A DNA stretch of 64,000 nucleotides from Paulinella micropora (Eukaryota; Cercozoa; Imbricatea; Euglyphida). Position numbers and translations under genes: made by a program. Location: positions 1 to 64,000 of the forward strand of contig BJOX01000064.1 of the NCBI GenBank assembly GCA_009731375.1, given 5' to 3'. Within the stretch, counting starts at the first letter, position 1, and each line of letters starts with the position of its first letter. Positions 57,851 through 64,000 of this stretch are shown here, piece after piece. Under the pieces are notes generated by a model. It saw only the letters and a list, made by a program, of their open reading frames with translations, had not been told where the DNA came from and ran no database searches.

Positions 57851-60348
57851 CGGTCTTACTGAATGCGTCCAAGCAAGAACATCATCCAACCTGCTTGTTT
57901 TTCTCGATAGCCGTGAGAAGTGTGAAGCTATGATTTGAGAGCTCCGTACAAGGAATTTCAAGCGACATAATGCTCAGCATATTACGAATATTGTCTCTCA
58001 ACATACTGTTGGAGAAAAGCAAGCTCTCAATTGGAGGATTAAGGGTCATGCCGCTTGTACATAATCTGTATTAAGTAATATCTAACTCTGTTCAGATGTA
58101 TTAAATATATTAAACTAGGAGCGAAGCTATTGGGCGCTTGTTCAGAACAGTCCGACGGCATTGTGACTCTTCGTTTTGTCGGAACTCAAAACGGTTCCGA
58201 CGTGATGAAAAGCCGTGACCGACAGCCTGATACCACACAGCCTGCCAGTGATTTTGAAAAGCACTCTCCGACCGCCGACTAAGAACCCTACGAATGTACA
58301 TGACCAAAATCGACCCCCTGGAAATTAAACAAAGTATATATTTAGGCCTTGCGTGCGGTGCTAAAACTTAGGGAAATAGCTATTGAAGAGCTTCAGAGAG
58401 TGAAAACTCCGGTCGGTAGGTCAAAAAACAGTCATTTCATGAATTTTGGCTTTTTTGGCCTGTGAGGATGGCAGAAACACGATCGGTATGTAGCCGGACG
58501 GAAGCGGCCGGGAGCGGCGGTGTGCTAGCCAGATCGGTTGGGATCTGGAGAAGAGTGAAACATTAATCAAGTTTCAAGTTAATGCAGCATTTCTGTGTGG
58601 TGAGCGGCTTTAAGCAGTTAATGCTTTGCGGTTCAGTCATACAGAGGTTAGTAGGGTTATTGGCGGTGAAGCCACTTGAAGTGTCCGGTCACAGCCTCTA
58701 TTAATTTTAATAAAGAGACAACTTTGTAGGCATCACCCCCCGGATAGCCGGTAAAAAGTTGTTTTTTTTTTTGTCAGGTGCACCTAGTTTCTTCCCCTTA
58801 TTTCAATATCGTTTGGCCGGATTTGACCTAATGCCATTTTAACCTTGGTCTGTTGCCGCTTTCTTTTGTGCGGTTTCACTGAGCTAATATAACGAGACAT
58901 CATTCTCCTTTGTGGATTTGTGTTTGGTTGTATTACCGACTTTTTAACGAGCTATCTTCGGGGATTTTAACAACTTGAGTCTGAATGCAGAGACAATCTT
59001 TCAATCAGTCATGGCCATTTGTGAAAGAAAGGAAAAGTGACAAGCCGGGGTGACGTCACTACTCGGTGGCAAAACTGGAACTACACTACTAGTAGGTGTT
59101 GGTTCAGACATTCCGGGCAAGAAAATAAGATGAATTACTTCAAGTAGTACTAAAGGTAATAGTATGGAAATCCTAAAGTTCAGGACTAAAATGAAGTCAC
59201 GTTGAATAGTGACAAAAAGGCAATTGATTGCATCCGTCTAACTTAGGATAAAATTATAGTATTATATACAACTTGACTAAAATTGAAGTTAATATAATAT
59301 TAATAATTCTATGGGCCGAGCCGGAATAACGCCTCAGAGTCGCCACCCCCCGAAATCCAAATTTCATAACTCAGGCTGCGAAGTTAAGAAAATGGATTTC
59401 CAATAGGATAATCTCATTAGAATTATTATTAATACTAATTGTCGTCCATGACTCTAGGACGGCTCATAATTCAGCAATATGATCAAGTAACACATACATA
59501 TGAGTATAGTATTAATATATGTATAAAGCAATTTCAAATTTTTCAAGCGCTTCCCGGCGTATATGGGTATCGTTCGGAAAAATTTAGAAATTGAAGGGAT
59601 AAAGGAATAAAACAACACAATGATAACCGTTTCAAGAACAAGAAATATATTGTTAGCATATGAAGCAAAAGCAACAAAGGACGCAAAATCGAGTCAATCA
59701 TATATCAGACAGTGTAACAAAACCAAACAGTACACAACGTATTAATAAGATTATCAAGTTATGATTGCTAACTTTTAAAAAAATGGTGTGAGGATCAAAA
59801 AGGGCAGCCCAAGGGCCGATCAACTCCCTCATTCGTCATTTCCTCGTATGCATAGGGAAAGAAAAAGAATGAAACAACACAAAAGAACATGATGACAAAG
59901 ACACATTAGGCGCTCTCCACATTCAGTCACTAGCTCTCACGCTTACTAGATTGCTCACGCTATCACACACCCCCCGAGCTCTATGACCATACGCTATCAT
60001 AATCATTACATAAGCCGCTCACAATCATCAATTCTAAATATCTTCACTAGTTCATGCTCTCTAATGACTAGTAATGCTCTAACTATAAACGCAAACTGAA
60101 ATAGTGCAGGTAGCTAGTCTGAACTACTCACTCAACGTTAAATCAAAGAATAAGCGAAAGAATAACTACCTGCAGATAAAATCATGCAATACAAGCAAAA
60201 ATGTAAGATAAATGATAAAAGAGACATAATGAGTCAACACATAACGCATTGGGGTACTGAGCATAGTAATAAGTGACTGTATGTATAATATTGCAACGAC
60301 ACTGAGTCTCAGACCGAAGAGAAGTGACTCTCAGAATCATAGTATATG
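57851..60348. other. AT-rich non-coding sequence
   Basis: No gene supported. Contains one copy of a dispersed repeat (58724-58982). Otherwise unique by eye. Confidence 0.4.
58724..58982 (+). repeat. Dispersed repeat, copy 1
   Basis: TTGTAGGCATCACCCC..CGGATAGCCGGTAAAAAGT, then CAGGTGCACC, GGTCTGTTGCCG, GAGACATCATTCTC and GTGTTTGGTTGTATTACCGAC in the same order as 63280-63514. Diverged by small indels. Family unknown. Confidence 0.8.
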
Positions 60349-60948
60349 TTACTGTTCTTCCGACCAATGCTTATGTTGCTTGTAGAAATCCTTGAAGAGC
60401 GACATGCTCAAAGCAACAACATTCCACACTTCTGCTTGAACTCGTCTTGCAGCTGTCATGTTGAAGTCCGCCAACCTGTCGGTAGAAGCCATCATTCTGG
60501 ACGCCAGCCTCTCAGGCGTCCAGTATGGAGTTCCCATCCCCACAGCTTCCGAGATTAGGACAATCATCGATATCTCAGCAGCTACCATTACATTAGCCAC
60601 TGTAGTCTGTCCCACCACGATTGCAGAGCACACATCTCTCGTAGCTCCAGTTCCCAGGGCATCAGCGACTGTCTTGACAGTCTGTGCTACCCTTATCGAC
60701 GGAAGTTGATCAGCCCAACTGTTCCCAGTCAGACGTGCTTGCCAAATTGCCTGTAAATCCTCCATCAGACGAGTAGATGTCCCAGCAATCACAGGAGTGG
60801 TCCCTCCTGAGGACGAAGAACTCGTGCCCAAGGCTGGTGTAAGCCCCAGGCTTCGTATACCGACCGACAGAGGCATCCTCAGGCCTCCGACACTACCACT
60901 ATACGGTGTAGCGTACGGACTTCCTATCATTCTCCTTCTCCTCTGCAA
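60349..60948 (-). CDS. Orphan open reading frame, unknown
   Basis: 199 residues. Begins with a basic stretch (MQRRRRMIGS), then Ser/Gly/Thr-rich sequence and an Ala/Val/Met-rich helical region (QTTVANVMVAAEISMIVLISEAVGMG). Balanced composition and absence of repeats make it better than chance, but no family is recognised and there is no clear promoter or splice signal. Could be an exon of a larger gene. Confidence 0.35.
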   Translation of the reverse strand: MQRRRRMIGSPYATPYSGSVGGLRMPLSVGIRSLGLTPALGTSSSSSGGTTPVIAGTSTRLMEDLQAIWQARLTGNSWADQLPSIRVAQTVKTVADALGTGATRDVCSAIVVGQTTVANVMVAAEISMIVLISEAVGMGTPYWTPERLASRMMASTDRLADFNMTAARRVQAEVWNVVALSMSLFKDFYKQHKHWSEEQ

Positions 60949-63279
60949 TGACTCCTAACATGTAAGAGTGAGGGAAAGAACAGAGAGATGAGACAAAAAC
61001 AGAAGGCACACAACACACACACACAACACTGCTTCCAAACAGCTTATGTGCTATGTCTGTGTATCCTTGCTACCTTGTTCAAGTCAAAACCAGACGTGTG
61101 TACTCCTATTTCCTCAGCACACACAATCTGTTTCTATCCCTCTCCCCCTAAGGGAGTCCAACTAACTTAAACAAAACTTGAAAAAGGTCAACACCCTTTT
61201 CTGTTCGGATTTTCAAGGTGTCAAAAACCCCAAGAAAATCAAAGCGAGAAAAACGTGAAAACTTTGGCTTTTTGTGAACCTCACGAAAAGCAAAAGCAAA
61301 CCGCTTAACTTTTGAAGTTGTTACTGAGAGATTCCAGTAACCGGAACAGCTACCCAGACACTTAGTCGTCACTCAACGGTAGAGTCAAGTAACGACAAGC
61401 CGGACGACACTCAATGTCATTATGTATTGTGCGGGCCGGCCGACATTTAATTTCATATGTAAGTTCTCCTATGGGCGAGTGGTCGTTAGCATAATAAACA
61501 TAGATCCGTTAAACTTTATCATATAAAAATTGTACATTTCAAAACTATAAGTAAAAACATTTAATTTAATGAAAGAATCATTGAAAAATAGTAAAAACTG
61601 ACTTCAAACCAATCGATTTCCCGTCGCCCACCGCTTTTTCCCAACTAATTTGCACACCCCCCACCGGGAAAAACTAGTCACCTTGCCACCTCAAAAAATG
61701 GTGCTTGTGATGACCAAAAATCAGAGTCAGTTTTCATATGTTCCCTGTATGCTCTTTAATAAATTCTTATATAATATCTTTCTATGTATGCTTATAATTA
61801 AATGTACAAAGTTTTTTTAACAAAAAGGAAAACTTAAGCCTGCAAACAAACCGGCCAAAATCAGCAAAAATAGGGCATAAGGCCCTCACTCAGAAATTTT
61901 TTTATTTAAATACAAGGCAGGAACAAGTACAGAAAGTGAAGGAAATCAAAGATACTATTTAATAAAAGCATTTTGTACAGAAAGTGCAGAAAAAAATTGA
62001 AAATCTCTAAAGATTTCACCCATGATTTTTTTAGCCTGTCTGCAGCCCAGAACAGATCACCAACAGCAGAGTTACAAAGAAAGGAGCAGTAGTTCAACAT
62101 ATGCAAAACAAAGACCGTGTGATTGTGAATAGATTCAGCACATTACATTCCCAGAAAAGCATACACAACACATATAGGAGCGATACAAAACAGGTGCAAA
62201 AAAGGGCTTCAGGGAAGAAAGAACAACACAGCTACAGATAAGTTTACAACACACCATTTTGCAGACAGCATGTGCACAACGTTTGGAAAGACTGTGCAAT
62301 GCCACGGGACGTGAAAGTATGCATGAGAAACACACACAAAAAAAATTTAGTGCGGCCTTCACTTCAAAGGCTACGTATGTCGATAGGCCTGTCTGTTCAA
62401 ATATTTTTTGGAAATTTTTCTGGTTTCCTCTCCGGGAATTAGCATGGTCTTGTCAAATATTGCCACAGAAATTCACGGGCCGGCACCACCAAAATCATGT
62501 CGGAGGTCAAGTACTTCAAAGCAGGTAAATGTTCAAACCACATCGTTTCAAGCAAAAGCAAGCATGACACACGTGTTTGTTTTAGAAAACAGGGGTAGCA
62601 CACTATTTTTCACCCTTATTTTCGACCGCAATTTTCACTTCTCAGGACATAGCAAGTATGGTGTTTTTAACTGAAAAATGCTGTTTGCATGATGCACTCT
62701 GCACTCATTTTTACACACAAGTGCACCAATGAATTCATATGTTATGTTGAGTAATCCCGCCTCAGTGTTTTTGCATAGAAGTACGGTACCAAAAAAAAAT
62801 CTAGGAAAACATAGGTCGAAAATAGTTTGTCAAAATTCAGAACATACTCTGGAACACAGCAATACCTTTAATACACTGAAAAACTAAACCTCCTGCTACC
62901 TATTCCCAGTAAAAACATTGAATTCTGTGCAAGCAGCTGCACTTCAAAATCTTGAATATTGAATGAGTTTACCTGCTTTGAAGTTGATGAGGGCTCTAAC
63001 GACCACCGTAGTAGAACCTACATATGTCAACTTTTTTTTAATTTCAATGCTAACTTTTTTGTTATAAGTTTTTTTTCAAATTTTTTTTACAGATGATAAT
63101 TTGAATGTCGCCAGTAATAATAAGATAATAACATACAAAAGTTCTGAACGAAATCGAAAACTAATTAGTGAAGTCGAAACGTCGTGCAGAGGAGAATCTA
63201 ACTGGCTGGTCAAAAAGAGTGAAAAAGTCAACGGTGATGATTTTGACAGGTTGTTAAAGTGCTCAGTCTGACATAATAC
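60949..63279. other. Unassigned AT-rich region
   Basis: Short CA-type repeat at 61004-61030; otherwise nothing I can support. Confidence 0.4.
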
Positions 63280-63514
63280 TTGTAGGCATCACCCCCGGAT
63301 AGCCGGTAAAAAGTACCTTTTCCTGGTGACAGGTGCACCGGCTTGTTTTTCAGTATTATTTGTCCGGATTGGACCTGATGACATTTTATTCCTGGTCTGT
63401 TGCCGTTTTTCTTTTTGGCTTCACTCGAGACATCATTCTCATTCTTGAGGACTGTGTTTGGTTGTATTACCGACTTTTTACGAGCTATCGTTGGGGGCAT
63501 TACATTTGGAGTCC
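63280..63514 (+). repeat. Dispersed repeat, copy 2
   Basis: Same orientation as copy 1 at 58724, shorter through loss of small segments. The remaining 63515-64000 shows nothing assignable. Confidence 0.8.
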
Positions 63515-64000
63515 ACATCACTAGGGTGATTTCTTTCTGCTTTGCCACACAGGCAACAGAGTGAATTTTCACTGACCTGTCTCACACGGGGACGTCAGAC
63601 GAAAACAAATACTCCAACACAGCTCCCTCATAACTCTTTCACAAAACAAATAATTTGATTGGTCTCAAGCAGGTGTCTCGTACCCTCTAGCCCAATCAGT
63701 ATCTGTGTGCTCACAAGGAGACATCAGATACAAACTCTCTGTCGTTCTTGCTGTTCTCACACAGAGACCAAGAAGAAGGAGGTGGACAGAAGAGTGAAGG
63801 AACACACACAAAACACAAACAAGCATAGGGACAGGAGCACAACACTCTACCCTTCTAGTTTGTGCATTTATCTGCATTATCTCACACATACGTCAGAGTA
63901 TTTTTGCAAATCTCTGATCGTTTTCTAAAGGTAGGTCTGAGAACCTATCCGACCGACTGTCGACTTCTCAAGGAGAGCTTTTCTAGCTTCTCTATTACTA

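Overview
The window is a eukaryotic nuclear scaffold. It has spliceosomal GT-AG introns, a selenocysteine-type thioredoxin reductase gene, LINE and SINE fragments, extreme microsatellite density and several N gaps. A decayed double-stranded DNA virus of the polinton-like virus (PLV) / virophage type is embedded in it. The host species cannot be named from the sequence. TTAGGG telomere repeats, selenoprotein use and a retroelement with a restriction-like endonuclease fit an animal or a unicellular relative, but other eukaryotes are possible.

Layout. 1-2.1 kb: 3' part of a host or transposon-derived gene of the DUF7869 type with two microsatellite-filled introns. 2.1-2.66 kb: unassigned. 2.66-12.98 kb: viral copy A, truncated at both ends (fibre tail, membrane protein, zinc-finger protein, phospholipase-like virion protein, packaging ATPase, major capsid, penton-like capsid, GIY-YIG nuclease). 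12.99-13.07 kb: two short (TTAGGG)n arrays. 13.07-about 34.8 kb: viral copy B, essentially a whole element, running zinc-finger protein, primase-helicase, S74-type fibre, the same virion block as copy A, then a tyrosine recombinase. A 411-bp near-perfect palindrome follows at 35.05-35.46 kb. Nearly every viral gene carries frameshifts or stops, and the lesions differ between copies, so the copies decayed independently. Genes present in both copies give comparative support for start codons and gene ends.

35.5-39.7 kb: microsatellites, a SINE, a possible small viral scrap and a probable upstream region. 39.8-57.3 kb: one host gene, a high-molecular-weight thioredoxin reductase in at least 24 exons, with a putative N-terminal membrane anchor and a UGA-Gly-stop C-terminus, followed at 57.5 kb by a convincing SECIS hairpin (duplicated at 57.77 kb). 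Its introns are mostly tetra- and trinucleotide repeats and carry partial duplicate copies ('echoes') of the neighbouring exons. 57.9-64 kb: AT-rich sequence with a dispersed repeat pair and one orphan open frame on the minus strand.

How the viral genes fit together: primase-helicase and recombinase serve replication and integration; the ATPase packages DNA; major capsid and penton-like proteins build the shell; the fibre, two paralogous minus-strand proteins and the phospholipase-like protein are probable virion accessories. The most unusual points are telomere repeats exactly at the junction of the two viral copies, the palindrome beside a telomere-resolvase-like recombinase, the C-x-x-Sec tail, and the repeated exon echoes.
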